Assembly: GCA_964575895.1 (NCBI GenBank)
Contig: CAZNTE010000015.1
Location: 4,897 to 68,896 of the forward strand
Length of the DNA: 64,000 nt
DNA from: Gudongella sp964575895
GTDB taxonomy: Bacteria > Bacillota > Clostridia > Tissierellales > Tissierellaceae
Reading direction: 5' to 3'
Shown here: positions 15,826-25,011 of the stretch, piece after piece
Layout of the letters: the number at the start of each line of letters is the position of its first letter
Position numbering within the stretch: position 1 is the stretch's first letter
Made by a program: the position numbers and the translations under genes
Notes under the pieces: model-generated
The model's database searches: none
Told to the model about the DNA's origin: nothing
Seen by the model: only the letters and a program-made list of their open reading frames with translations

Positions 15826-17328
15826 ATGATATTCGAGAATATGATGTTAGGTTTAACTAACCTACTTACAATAAAGAGTTTGCTTGCAGTTACCATTGGT
15901 ACATCTCTTGGTTTATTTGTAGGAGCAATGCCTGGCCTATCAGCTACTATGGCTATAGCATTATTATTACCTGTAACATTTGGAATGGACCCAGCTACTG
16001 GTATTAGTATGTTGGCTTCCTTATATATGGGAGCAATGTATGGTGGATCAATAGCTGCAATTTTAATCAAAACTCCAGGAACACCAGCGGCAGCAGCAAC
16101 AGTTATGGATGGATATCCACTGGCACAACAAGGTAAAGCTGGTAAAGCATTGGGAGTCTCCCTTACAGCGTCACTAATAGGTGGAGTAATTTCAAGTATT
16201 GCCTTACTTACCATAGCTCCAGTATTAGGTAACTTTGCACTACAGTTTGGACCAGTGGAGTTAACAGCTGTTGCTATTCTTGGTATAACAATAATTGGAT
16301 CACTGTCACAAGGGTCAGCAATTTTAGGACTTTTAGCGGGAGTCATTGGATTGTTACTATCACTAGTGGGTATGGACCCTATTACCGGTTCTCCAAGATT
16401 TACATTTGGTAATATATATTTGTTCTCAGGAGTTCCTTATACAGTTGCTTTGATAGGACTATTCTCAATACCTCAGGCAATAAGACTTATTGAGAAGCAG
16501 GAGGGAGCAAAGAAGATAATTAGTAAATTTACAGATAAGATGCTACCAACCTGGGAAGAGTTCAAGTTTATTTTTCCGACTACCCTTAGGTCTTCAGCTA
16601 TAGGAGTATTTACAGGATTAGTTCCAGGAACTGGTGGAGATACAGCTTGTTGGTTTGCATATAATGAAGCAAAGAGATTTTCAAAGTTTAAAAGCAAGTT
16701 TGGAAAAGGGAGTTTAGAAGGATTGGCAGCTGCAGAATCTGCCAACAACGCAGTAGTTGGTGGAGCCTTGATTCCAACGATTACCCTTGGAATACCAGGA
16801 AGTTCTGCAACGGCAATTATTATGGGTGGACTTATGGTGCATGGTATTATGCCTGGACCGACTCTTATGACAGAATATGCAGGGGTTACATATACTTTAA
16901 TCTGGGCTTTGATGTTTAGTAATATTGCAATGTTTGTACTAGGATTGTTATTTACAAGAGTAGCGGTAAATGTAACTAAGATACAAAATAAAATATTAGC
17001 ACCAGTAATTATTATACTTTGTGTAATTGGATCATTTGCTATTAACAATAGTGTATTTGATGTATATTTAATGTTCGCTTTTGGTATATTAGGTTACTTT
17101 ATGGATAAGATTAAAATGCCAACAGCGCCAATGGTAGTTGGTATGATACTAGGTAAGATGCTAGATACCAGTTTACATCAGTCGTTACTAATTAGTGGTG
17201 GTAGTTGGATGATATTCTTCCAAAATCCAATTTCTGCAGTATTATTAGCAATTGCATTTATCTCAATAATTCAAGCAACACCACTAATACCATTTATCAA
17301 GAGAAAAATTAAGGAATCTAGAGCTTAG
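15826..17328 (+). CDS. tctA: Tripartite tricarboxylate transporter large permease
   Basis: 500 residues, ATG after GGGAGGTG. Typical TctA length with 11-12 membrane helices and the family signatures 'GAMPGLSATMAIALLLPVTF', 'GGSIAAILIKTPGTPAAAAT', 'GLVPGTGGD' and 'ESANNAVVGGALIPTITLGI'. It forms the transport channel with TctB and receives substrate from TctC. The dehydratase gene follows after 27 bases, so transport and catabolism are on one transcript. Confidence 0.95.
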   Translation: MIFENMMLGLTNLLTIKSLLAVTIGTSLGLFVGAMPGLSATMAIALLLPVTFGMDPATGISMLASLYMGAMYGGSIAAILIKTPGTPAAAATVMDGYPLAQQGKAGKALGVSLTASLIGGVISSIALLTIAPVLGNFALQFGPVELTAVAILGITIIGSLSQGSAILGLLAGVIGLLLSLVGMDPITGSPRFTFGNIYLFSGVPYTVALIGLFSIPQAIRLIEKQEGAKKIISKFTDKMLPTWEEFKFIFPTTLRSSAIGVFTGLVPGTGGDTACWFAYNEAKRFSKFKSKFGKGSLEGLAAAESANNAVVGGALIPTITLGIPGSSATAIIMGGLMVHGIMPGPTLMTEYAGVTYTLIWALMFSNIAMFVLGLLFTRVAVNVTKIQNKILAPVIIILCVIGSFAINNSVFDVYLMFAFGILGYFMDKIKMPTAPMVVGMILGKMLDTSLHQSLLISGGSWMIFFQNPISAVLLAIAFISIIQATPLIPFIKRKIKESRA

Positions 17329-17355
17329 GTTTGGGATTCATTAAGGAGGATATAT

Positions 17356-19014
17356 ATGAGTGATTTAAGAAGTAAAAAGATGTTAGAGGGAGTATCTGGA
17401 GCATATCCAAGGGCCTTATTTAGAGCTATGGGATATGATGACAATGATTTTAAAAAGCCTCTAATAGGAATAGTAAATTCTTGGACAGAAGCAACACCTG
17501 GCCATGCACATCTTAGGGAATTAGCAGAACATGTTAAGAACGGCGTATGGAGTAATGGTGGTATGCCAGTGGAATTTAATACAACTGCCCCTTGTGATGG
17601 AATTGCACAAGGTAAGGGAATGCATAATATATTACCAAGTAGAGATGTAATTTGTGCATCTATTGAATTAATGGTAGAAGCCAATCAGTTTGATGGACTT
17701 GTAATGCTTGGGTCATGCGATAAGATTGTACCTGGGATGCTTATGGCAGCTGCATCATTAGACTTACCTACAATATTTGTAACAGGTGGTCCAATGGATC
17801 CATATACCCATAATGGGGAAGATCTAATACTTAGTGATGTCAAGGAAGCAATGGGAAGGTATAAAGCCGGATTTATTGAATATGAAGAATTCTATCAAAT
17901 AGAAAGCGAAACTTGTCAGACTTGTGGAGCTTGTGGAATGATGGGAACTGCTAATACAATGAGTACTGTTGTTGAAGCCATGGGAATGTCACTTCCTGGA
18001 TGTGGTACTTTAAGTGCTGTGTCTTCTGGAAGAAAGAGACTTGCGAAGTTATCTGGAGAAAGAATAGTTGATATGGCTAGGGAAGGGTTAAACTCCAACA
18101 AGATAATGAATGAAGCAAGTGTTATTAATGCCATCAAGTATATATTGGCAATTGGAGGATCATCAAATGCTGTTCTTCATATGCCAGCTATAGCTAGACA
18201 ATTAGGTATTGAGATGACCATAGATATCTTTGATGAATTAAGCAAAACTACACCATTAATAGCTAAGTTCAAACCAGCATCAAAATATACCTTAAGAGAT
18301 TTCCATACAGTTGGTGGAGTACAGAGTTTATTGAAAGCTCTTTCACCTTTACTTGACACATCTGTTATGACTTGTACTGGTACAAGGATGAGCGAGAACT
18401 TAGAAAAGGTAGTATTCCTTGAAAATAAAGTTATTAAATCATTGGATAATCCACTAGCTGATGAAGGTGGAATTGCAGTATTAAAAGGTAATTTAGCACC
18501 TAAGGGTGCTGTGGTTAAACAATCAGGAGTATCAGAAAAAATGATGGTACATGAAGGACCTGCTAGAATAGCTAACAGTGAAGAAGAGGTTAGAGATCTT
18601 TTAAATAATGGAAAAGTGAATCATGGGGATGTATTAATTATTCGATATGAGGGACCAAAAGGTGGACCTGGTATGAGAGAACTTTCTATTCCAGCAGCAC
18701 TATTGGTAGGAATGGGATTTGGCGATTCAGTTGCTATGATTACTGATGCTAGATACTCTGGAGCTACAAGAGGACCTTGTATAGGGTATGTTACACCTGA
18801 AGCAGCTGATGGTGGACCTATTGCAGTAATTAATGAAGGAGATATTATTTCAATCAATATTCCAGAAAGAAAATTAGACATCAAGATATCTGATGAAGAA
18901 CTCCAAGAAAGATTATCAAAATGGGAGTATGTACCTAAAGATAACGTAAAGGGTTTCTTAAAAACATACAGAAAAATCGTCAGACCAGCTAATGAAGGTG
19001 CGACTATATTTTAG
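17356..19014 (+). CDS. IlvD/Edd-family dehydratase (sugar-acid type likely)
   Basis: 552 residues, ATG after AAGGAGG. Family landmarks: 'CDGIAQGKGMHNILPSR', 'CDKIVPGML', 'ETCQTCGACGMMGTANTM' (Fe-S cysteines), 'SLPGCGTLSA', 'KGGPGMREL' and 'TDARYSGATRGPCIGYV'. Members dehydrate 2,3-dihydroxy acids: dihydroxyisovalerate (IlvD), 6-phosphogluconate (Edd), or free aldonates. The genome context (transporter, UxaA-type dehydratase, LarA homologue, DapA-family aldolase; no ilv genes) favours dehydration of an imported aldonate or similar acid to a 2-keto-3-deoxy acid. 'TDARYSG' differs from 'TDGRFSG' of biosynthetic IlvD. The exact substrate cannot be read. Confidence 0.85.
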   Translation: MSDLRSKKMLEGVSGAYPRALFRAMGYDDNDFKKPLIGIVNSWTEATPGHAHLRELAEHVKNGVWSNGGMPVEFNTTAPCDGIAQGKGMHNILPSRDVICASIELMVEANQFDGLVMLGSCDKIVPGMLMAAASLDLPTIFVTGGPMDPYTHNGEDLILSDVKEAMGRYKAGFIEYEEFYQIESETCQTCGACGMMGTANTMSTVVEAMGMSLPGCGTLSAVSSGRKRLAKLSGERIVDMAREGLNSNKIMNEASVINAIKYILAIGGSSNAVLHMPAIARQLGIEMTIDIFDELSKTTPLIAKFKPASKYTLRDFHTVGGVQSLLKALSPLLDTSVMTCTGTRMSENLEKVVFLENKVIKSLDNPLADEGGIAVLKGNLAPKGAVVKQSGVSEKMMVHEGPARIANSEEEVRDLLNNGKVNHGDVLIIRYEGPKGGPGMRELSIPAALLVGMGFGDSVAMITDARYSGATRGPCIGYVTPEAADGGPIAVINEGDIISINIPERKLDIKISDEELQERLSKWEYVPKDNVKGFLKTYRKIVRPANEGATIF

Positions 19015-19025
19015 GAGGTTGTAAT

Positions 19026-19292
19026 ATGGAAAAGAAATTGTTGGTAATGCACGATAAGGATAACGTGGGTGTATTACTTGAGGATACTTTCCCAGGGGAA
19101 GTATGTAAATACAAAGGTGAAACAATAAAAATACTTGAAGACGTACATTTTGGACATAAGGTTGCACTTAAAGATATACAAGCTGGAGAAACAGTCTATA
19201 AGTACGGTGAGGAAATTGGTTATGCCTTAGAGTCAATAGCTCAAGGTCAATGGATTCACAATCATAATATGGGATGCCGTAGGGGCAAGTAG
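19026..19292 (+). CDS. UxaA-type dehydratase, small SAF-domain subunit
   Basis: 88 residues, ATG after TAGGAGG. Matches the N-terminal SAF domain of altronate/galactarate dehydratases: 'LLVMHDKDNVGVLLED', 'FGHKVALKDIQAGETVYKYGEEIG', 'GQWIHNHNM' (the HNHN/HxHN end seen in UxaA small subunits). The large subunit follows after 12 bases. In UxaA and GarD the two parts are fused; here they are separate, as in the sulfolactate lyase SuyAB and several clostridial enzymes. Confidence 0.88.
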   Translation: MEKKLLVMHDKDNVGVLLEDTFPGEVCKYKGETIKILEDVHFGHKVALKDIQAGETVYKYGEEIGYALESIAQGQWIHNHNMGCRRGK

Positions 19293-19304
19293 GAGGGAAT
19301 ATAT

Positions 19305-20468
19305 ATGCAATTTATGGGATATAAAAGAGCAAATGGGCAAGTTGGTGTTAGAAATCATATAGGTATAATTCCTTCCGTATTCTGTGCTAATACAGTTGCA
19401 AAGAGAATTGCAGAACAGGTAGAAGGTGCTGTATACTTACACCATCCAGTAGGATGCTCACAAGTAGGGGAAGATCTTGAAATAACTGCAAGAACTTTAA
19501 TTGCAATGGGCAATAACCCTAATTTAGCAGCTGTTTTAGTAGTGGGTTTAGGATGTGAAAGATTTACACCTGATGAATTTATGAGAGGTCTTGCAAAGTC
19601 TCAGAAACCTATAGAAAAGGTTGTTATTCAAGATGAGGGAGACTCTTTAAAAGCAATTGAAAAAGGAGTTAAGATAGCTAAGAATTGGGCAATTGAATTT
19701 TCTACACAAGAGAGAGTTCCTTGCGACATGAAGGATTTAGTGATTGGAGTAAAATGCGGTGGAACAGATGCAACTTCAGGTATAGCTGCCAATCCAGCAG
19801 TTGGAGTAATGTCTGATTTAGTTGTAGACCAAGGTGGAACTATACTATTTTCTGAAGTAACTGAACTATTGGGTGCAGAGCATATTCTGGCTGCTAGAGC
19901 TGTTAATGAAGAAGTAGCTAATGATATAAATACTACAATAACTAGAATGGAAGATAAGCTTAGAGAAATTGGGACTAGGAAAGAATTTGCCCATAGGGGT
20001 GCACTAATTTCAACTGGTAACTTTGATGGTGGAGTATCATCTGTTGTTGAAAAAGCTCTAGGTGGTATTTACAAATCAGGAACTAAGCCCATTGAAGGGG
20101 TAGTGGGCTATGCAGAGAAACCTGAAAAACTAGGAGGGGTTTACTTAATGGATTCTCCTGGTCATGATGGTGAAGTAGTTACAAGCTTTGTAGGTGGAAG
20201 CGCTCAGATAGTTGTATTTACCACAGGAAGAGGTACACCAACTGGATTCCCATTTGTTCCAGTTGTAAAAGTTACAGGAAATGCTTTTACTTATGAAAAA
20301 ATGAAAGAAAATATTGATGTTAATGCTGGAACTATTATTAGCGAAGGTGTATCATTAGAAGAGAAAGGTAAAGAAATATTCGACGCGATTTTAGAAGTAG
20401 CCAATGGAAAGAAAACAAAGGCTGAAATTCTAAAGCACGATGAATTATTCTGTGTAACTAGAGTATAG
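19305..20468 (+). CDS. UxaA-type dehydratase, large catalytic subunit
   Basis: 387 residues, start at an ATG after AGGAGG. It matches the C-terminal catalytic domain of UxaA/GarD: 'GYKRANGQVGVRNHIGIIPS', 'HHPVGCSQ', 'VLVVGLGCE', 'GVKCGGTDATSGIAANPAVG', 'MDSPGHDGEVVTSFVGGSAQ', 'GRGTPTGFPFVPVVKVTGN'. These iron-dependent enzymes remove water from altronate, galactarate or (R)-sulfolactate-type acids. With the SAF subunit it forms a two-part enzyme. Why the cluster needs both this and an IlvD/Edd dehydratase is unclear: two epimeric substrates or two steps. Confidence 0.9.
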   Translation: MQFMGYKRANGQVGVRNHIGIIPSVFCANTVAKRIAEQVEGAVYLHHPVGCSQVGEDLEITARTLIAMGNNPNLAAVLVVGLGCERFTPDEFMRGLAKSQKPIEKVVIQDEGDSLKAIEKGVKIAKNWAIEFSTQERVPCDMKDLVIGVKCGGTDATSGIAANPAVGVMSDLVVDQGGTILFSEVTELLGAEHILAARAVNEEVANDINTTITRMEDKLREIGTRKEFAHRGALISTGNFDGGVSSVVEKALGGIYKSGTKPIEGVVGYAEKPEKLGGVYLMDSPGHDGEVVTSFVGGSAQIVVFTTGRGTPTGFPFVPVVKVTGNAFTYEKMKENIDVNAGTIISEGVSLEEKGKEIFDAILEVANGKKTKAEILKHDELFCVTRV

Positions 20469-20483
20469 AATGGATGTGAGAAT

Positions 20484-21749
20484 ATGGATATATTCAACGA
20501 ATTGTTGGGATCTGTACCAGTACCTAAATTTATAAAGGCTAGGCAAAACTTCCCAAGACCTAAGATTGAAGACATAGAGGGAACATTAAGAGAAGAATTA
20601 GTTGCATCGGGTTTGTTAGAAAACATAAAACCTGGTCAAAGAATTGCCATAACAGCAGGTAGCAGAGGAATTGCAAATATTGCAAGAATAATTAAAGAGT
20701 TAGTGACCTTGGTTAAAGAGCAAGATGCTCATCCCTTCATTATCCCTGCCATGGGAAGCCATGGCGGGTCTAATGGGCCTGGACAGAAATTGGTATTAGA
20801 GGGTATGGGAATAACAGAGGAGTTTTGTGGATGTGAAATTTTATCATCCATGGAAGTAGTACAACTTGACACTACTGAAGATGGTCTTCCAGTATACATG
20901 GATAAGTACGCCAATGAGGCAGATGGAATTATAGTCATGAATCGAATTAAACCTCATGTTGGCTTCAGGGGTCCATATGAAAGTGGAGTAACCAAAATGA
21001 TTGCCATTGGTCTTGGCAAACAGAAGGGGGCAGAAACTTGTCATGCAGCTGGATTTGGTAGTATGGCCAAGAATCTACCCGCAATAAGTAGCAAAGTAAT
21101 TGCTAAGAAGAATATAGTTTTTGGTATAGGTATCTTAGAAAATGCCTATGATGAAACCTATAAATTCGTAGTTATGGACAAAAATGAAATACTTGAAAAA
21201 GAGCCTGCTCTTCAGCAAGAATCAAAAGATATGTTGCCTAAGATAATGTTTGATAAGTTTGATGTATTAGTTATTGATGAAATAGGGAAAAATATTACTG
21301 GTACAGGAATGGATACCAACATCATAGGAAGATACCATACCCCTTATGCATCAGGAGGACCAGTTATTACAAAGCTAGTAGTTCTTGATTTAACTGAGGA
21401 ATCCCATGGTAATGGTAATGGTATTGGTCTAGCTGATTTTACAACTAGAAGGTTCTTTAATAAGATGAAATTTGATCAGACATATCCTAATTCCATAACT
21501 TCAACAGTTCAACATACCATAAAGATTCCAATGGTACTTGATACTGATAAACTTGCTATTCAAGGTGCAATTAAAACAAGTAACTTAAATACCTACGAAG
21601 AGGCTAAAATTGTTAGAATCAAGAACACACTAGATATGGAATATATTTACTTCACTGAAACTTTGCTGGAAGAAGCTAATAAGAATCCAAATTTAGAAAT
21701 TATTGGGGAAGTAGAAGAGTTTGAGTTTATTGATGGTAATTTATTATAG
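20484..21749 (+). CDS. LarA-family (lactate racemase-like, DUF2088) racemase/epimerase homologue
   Basis: 421 residues. Shows the LarA N-terminal domain. Candidate catalytic/nickel-pincer residues align by motif: H93 ('AMGSHGG'), H158 ('RIKPHVGFRG'), K171 ('GVTKMIAIG') and H187 ('AETCHAAGF'), with spacing 65/13/16 against 66/10/16 for H108/H174/K184/H200 of Lactobacillus LarA. LarA homologues with other substrates, including a gluconate epimerase and a malate racemase, are known, so this could epimerise the imported acid at C2. The cofactor genes larB, larC and larE are not in the window. The substrate is unknown. Confidence 0.82.
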   Translation: MDIFNELLGSVPVPKFIKARQNFPRPKIEDIEGTLREELVASGLLENIKPGQRIAITAGSRGIANIARIIKELVTLVKEQDAHPFIIPAMGSHGGSNGPGQKLVLEGMGITEEFCGCEILSSMEVVQLDTTEDGLPVYMDKYANEADGIIVMNRIKPHVGFRGPYESGVTKMIAIGLGKQKGAETCHAAGFGSMAKNLPAISSKVIAKKNIVFGIGILENAYDETYKFVVMDKNEILEKEPALQQESKDMLPKIMFDKFDVLVIDEIGKNITGTGMDTNIIGRYHTPYASGGPVITKLVVLDLTEESHGNGNGIGLADFTTRRFFNKMKFDQTYPNSITSTVQHTIKIPMVLDTDKLAIQGAIKTSNLNTYEEAKIVRIKNTLDMEYIYFTETLLEEANKNPNLEIIGEVEEFEFIDGNLL

Positions 21750-21767
21750 TAAGAGAGGAAGATATTA

Positions 21768-22664
21768 ATGACTTATTTTAAAATCAAAGGGGTTATTCCT
21801 CCAATGGTTACTCCTTTTAATGAAGCAGATGAAGTTGATTATGAGAAACATATCTTTAATGTTAAAAAATGGGGAGAGTATGACATTGCTGGATACCTAG
21901 TACTAGGTTCCAACAGTGAAACTGTTTATTTAACAGAGGAAGAAAAACTTGAACTTATTAAACTTACAGTTGAGAACAAGGCAGAAGGAAAAATTGTAAT
22001 GGTAGGATCAGGTATGGAATCAACTAAAGAAACCATATCACTTACTAATAAAGCTGGAGATTTAGGTGCTGATTGTGCATTGATTATAACTCCTCATTAT
22101 TATGGTGAGAAGATGAATGACCAAGCATTGATCAATTATTACACTGAAGTAGCTGATAACTGTAATATTCCTATACTAATATACAATGTAACTAAGTATA
22201 CTCATGTTAATATATCACCTAAGGCAGTGTCAGTACTATCAAAACATCCAAACATCATAGGAATGAAGGATAGTTCAGGAAGCGTACCTCAATTAGTAGC
22301 TTTCAAAGCTGGAGTTAATATGAAAGAATTCAACTTAATGGTTGGAACTGCAGGAATATGGTACCCTGCTCTAACTCTTGGAGTTGAAGGATCTGTCTTA
22401 GCGCTTGTAAATTGTTGCCCTGGTGAATGCGTTGATGTCCAAAAGTATTATGATCAAGACAAAGAAGATGAGTCAAGAGAACTATATGAAAGAATGTTTC
22501 CAGTTAATGCTGCTGTAACCGGAAAATATGGAATTGCAGGATTAAAGTATGCTTGTGATAAATTAGGACTTAAGGGAGGATTGGTTAGAAAACCAATGCT
22601 TCAGTTAACAGATAGTGAAAAAGAAGAATTAGATCAAATACTAAAAACTGCTAACTTATTATAA
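21768..22664 (+). CDS. DapA/NanA-family aldolase or dehydratase
   Basis: 298 residues, the usual length. Motifs of the class I TIM-barrel family: 'GVIPPMVTPFNEADEVDY', 'YLVLGSNSETVYLTEEEK' (Ser where DapA has the TT pair), 'PILIYNVTKY' (the Tyr of the catalytic triad) and the Schiff-base lysine in 'IIGMKDSSGS'. In this sugar-acid setting it more likely splits a 2-keto-3-deoxy acid to pyruvate and an aldehyde than makes dihydrodipicolinate. It is the last gene of the sigma-54 operon, followed by a strong terminator. Confidence 0.85.
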   Translation: MTYFKIKGVIPPMVTPFNEADEVDYEKHIFNVKKWGEYDIAGYLVLGSNSETVYLTEEEKLELIKLTVENKAEGKIVMVGSGMESTKETISLTNKAGDLGADCALIITPHYYGEKMNDQALINYYTEVADNCNIPILIYNVTKYTHVNISPKAVSVLSKHPNIIGMKDSSGSVPQLVAFKAGVNMKEFNLMVGTAGIWYPALTLGVEGSVLALVNCCPGECVDVQKYYDQDKEDESRELYERMFPVNAAVTGKYGIAGLKYACDKLGLKGGLVRKPMLQLTDSEKEELDQILKTANLL

Positions 22665-22678
22665 TCCCCTAATTGATT

Positions 22679-22713
22679 AGGACAAGAGTCATGCTATCTT
22701 GTCCTTTTTACTT
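22679..22713 (+). terminator. Terminator of the sigma-54 catabolic operon
   Basis: GGACAAGA (22679-22686) pairs with TCTTGTCC (22697-22704), then TTTTT. Confidence 0.9.
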
Positions 22714-22819
22714 TTCTGTTTATATTTTTAGTTTGTAAATTTTAAGTATATACAGATTCCTTACACACTTAAATGGACCTACTATAATTTATTAAGATTT
22801 ATTAAAATATTAATAATTA

Positions 22820-22828
22820 TGGTATAAT
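22820..22828 (+). promoter_or_regulatory. Extended -10 promoter of the AbrB-type/AEC gene pair
   Basis: TGGTATAAT is a perfect extended -10 (TGnTATAAT), 61 bases before the start codon. No good -35 hexamer is visible, as is common for extended -10 promoters. Confidence 0.5.
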
Positions 22829-22888
22829 TGTCAGATAGATTTATGTTAAAGAATAAAATCATTAAATATTTAGCTTTGGAGTGATAGT

Positions 22889-23947
22889 ATGGAGCAAGTC
22901 TTTATAACTTTATTAGTGGGTGCAATTGGTGGGTTCATTTTACTTAGATTTAGAGTGCCAGGAGCATTAATAATTGGGAGTATATTATTTGTTGCTATTT
23001 TCAATATTTTTTTTGATTCTGCTTACATATTTAGGGAAGGAAGATTAGTAGCTCAAGTAATTGCAGGGGCTTTTATAGGTTCTGGAATAAGCAAATCTGA
23101 TTTATTCCACATGAGATCATTAGGAAAGCCTGCTTTTATAATCATTGGTGGATTGTTGATTTTAAGTATATTTACTGGAATAACTATGTACTTAATAAGT
23201 CCTATGGACTTAATAACTTCTTTGATGGCTGCTGTTCCTGGTGGTATGTCATATATGCCCTTAATAAGTGATGAACTGGGTGCCGATTCCTCAAAGGTAG
23301 CAATAATGCAATTTACTAGGATGATTTTTGGAATTGGTGTGCTTCCATATATTATAAAATACTTTGGGAAAAATAATCAGAAACCAAAGGCAACAAATAA
23401 ACTTCAAGAGATTGATACCATTATTAAGGAAACTCATACTATTTATGATGGGATACTTACTTTTGCAATAGCTCTTATATTTGGGTACTTAGGAAGCATT
23501 ACTGGTTTTCCATCAGGGACCCTTGCTTTTGCACTATTTGGTACCATAATTTATAAGATTAAATTCAACAAAGCTTATGTACCAAGGAGATTAAAACAAT
23601 TTGCTCAAATACTAGCAGGATCATATATTGGTAGTGGTATAAATATGAGTGATGTTTTAGAACTTAAATATTTGTTCCTTCCTGCTCTTGTACTTTTGAC
23701 AGGATACTTCCTTGCATGTGTGTACCTAGGTAAGATACTGGAGAAGGTTCATACATTCACATTAGAAGAAGGAATGTTTGCTGCTACCCCAGCAGGTGCT
23801 GCGGATATGGCCTTATTATTAGAGGATTTCGGAATATCCAATAAGGATATTGTAGTTATTCAAATAGTTAGAATGATAGTAGTAATATCTCTGTTCCCTC
23901 AAATTATGGTTATGGTCATGAAACTACTACAGAGTTTTAACTTTTAG
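22889..23947 (+). CDS. AbrB-family (COG3180) membrane protein
   Basis: 352 residues, about 9-10 membrane helices. It has the internal duplication of the AbrB-type membrane family: 'VAQVIAGAFIGSGISKSDL' (residues ~51-70) recurs as 'FAQILAGSYIGSGINMSDV', and 'AAVPGGMSYMPLI' recurs as 'AATPAGAADMALLL'. The family is often misannotated as ammonia monooxygenase or as AbrB regulator; members are thought to be transporters or regulators of transport. It is co-transcribed with an AEC transporter (11 bases apart) next to the lactate dehydrogenase genes, so a role in moving a carboxylic acid is plausible. Confidence 0.82.
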   Translation: MEQVFITLLVGAIGGFILLRFRVPGALIIGSILFVAIFNIFFDSAYIFREGRLVAQVIAGAFIGSGISKSDLFHMRSLGKPAFIIIGGLLILSIFTGITMYLISPMDLITSLMAAVPGGMSYMPLISDELGADSSKVAIMQFTRMIFGIGVLPYIIKYFGKNNQKPKATNKLQEIDTIIKETHTIYDGILTFAIALIFGYLGSITGFPSGTLAFALFGTIIYKIKFNKAYVPRRLKQFAQILAGSYIGSGINMSDVLELKYLFLPALVLLTGYFLACVYLGKILEKVHTFTLEEGMFAATPAGAADMALLLEDFGISNKDIVVIQIVRMIVVISLFPQIMVMVMKLLQSFNF

Positions 23948-23958
23948 GAGATGATATA

Positions 23959-24885
23959 TTGGATTACTTTTTCTATATTTTGAATAATGTTATGCTCCCT
24001 ATATTTTTACTTATACTAGCTGGAGCAGTACTAAACATTGTTCTAAAGTTTGATATCAAAACACTTTCTGGTCTATTATTCAATTTATTGATACCTGTGA
24101 TGTTATTTCTCAAGGTATATGACAGTGATTTAGATGGCAGCATAGTTTTAAATGTTGTTATTGCCGTAAGTTTAACAATTTTTATTATGTATATAATTTC
24201 ATTTTTAGTTTCAAAAGTATTTAGATTTTCTAAATCAGAGACAAGTGTATTTATCAATTCCTCAACTTTTTTCAATTCTGGAAATTTTTCCTTACCCTTG
24301 ATGCAACTACTTTTTAATAACCCCTTTGTTATATCAGTTCAAGCAATAATAATGTTGGTTAATAGCATCTTGTTTTTTACTACGGGAGTATTAACAGCAG
24401 GAGCGGGAGAGAGGGGTATAAAGGCAACATTAACTTACATAATAAAAATGCCCTTGATGTATGCAATAGCACTGGCATTTATTCTTAAGAATTTGGACAT
24501 AAAGATTTATCCACCTATTATGGAGTCCCTGAATTTAATAGCAACTGGATATTCAGCCTTGGCTATAATTACACTTGGAGCTCAGCTAACTCAAATAAGG
24601 GTGAAATTTTTAAATTTTAAAATATACCTATCGAATTTTTTAAGACTTATAATATCACCAATAGTTGCTTATTTCTTGGTTCAACTTCTTGGAATCACAG
24701 GCATAACAGCTCAAGTTATTGTCATTGCCATGGGTGCACCTACAGCTATAAATGTTGTATTAACATCTATCCAAATGGATAATGAGCCTGATTTTGCATC
24801 CCAAGCAGTATTTTCATCTACATTACTAGCATCAATTACAATGTCATTGGTAATATTTATGGTATTTAAGTATATGCCGGTATAA
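23959..24885 (+). CDS. AEC (auxin efflux carrier)-family transporter
   Basis: 308 residues, TTG start after AGGAGATG; the stop of the preceding gene is 11 bases away. About 9-10 hydrophobic helices; 'LNIVLKFDIKTLSGLLFNLL', 'FFNSGNFSLPL' and 'AMGAPTAINVVLTS' fit the AEC family, whose bacterial members include malate/lactate-type permeases such as MleP and MdcF. With the AbrB-type protein and the adjacent lactate dehydrogenase it may carry lactate or another monocarboxylate. The direction of transport cannot be told. Confidence 0.85.
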   Translation: MDYFFYILNNVMLPIFLLILAGAVLNIVLKFDIKTLSGLLFNLLIPVMLFLKVYDSDLDGSIVLNVVIAVSLTIFIMYIISFLVSKVFRFSKSETSVFINSSTFFNSGNFSLPLMQLLFNNPFVISVQAIIMLVNSILFFTTGVLTAGAGERGIKATLTYIIKMPLMYAIALAFILKNLDIKIYPPIMESLNLIATGYSALAIITLGAQLTQIRVKFLNFKIYLSNFLRLIISPIVAYFLVQLLGITGITAQVIVIAMGAPTAINVVLTSIQMDNEPDFASQAVFSSTLLASITMSLVIFMVFKYMPV

Positions 24886-24921
24886 GTGCATTTTATTGAG
24901 TTAATGAATTTTAATATTTTA

Positions 24922-24977
24922 CCTCCAAGACAACATCTAGTTTGATTACTATAGATGTTTACTTGGAGGTTTTTTGT
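24922..24977. terminator. Terminator after the AEC transporter (shared with convergent AraC gene)
   Basis: CCTCCAAG (24922-24929) pairs with CTTGGAGG (24962-24969), with a second inner stem AACATCT/AGATGTT, then TTTTTTG. The convergent araC-type gene ends 35 bases on. Confidence 0.88.
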
Positions 24978-25011
24978 TTGTAGTAACTTTATATATGATG
25001 GATATTTCTAT

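Noticed and set aside
17356..19014. Calling the IlvD-family gene the branched-chain amino-acid enzyme
   Set aside because: There are no ilvBNC or leu genes around it; transporter and UxaA/LarA neighbours point to acid catabolism, and the motif TDARYSG differs from biosynthetic IlvD.
21768..22664. Calling the DapA-family gene a lysine-pathway enzyme
   Set aside because: It is embedded in a sigma-54-controlled sugar-acid operon with no dap or lys genes nearby, and the TT active-site pair of DapA is altered.
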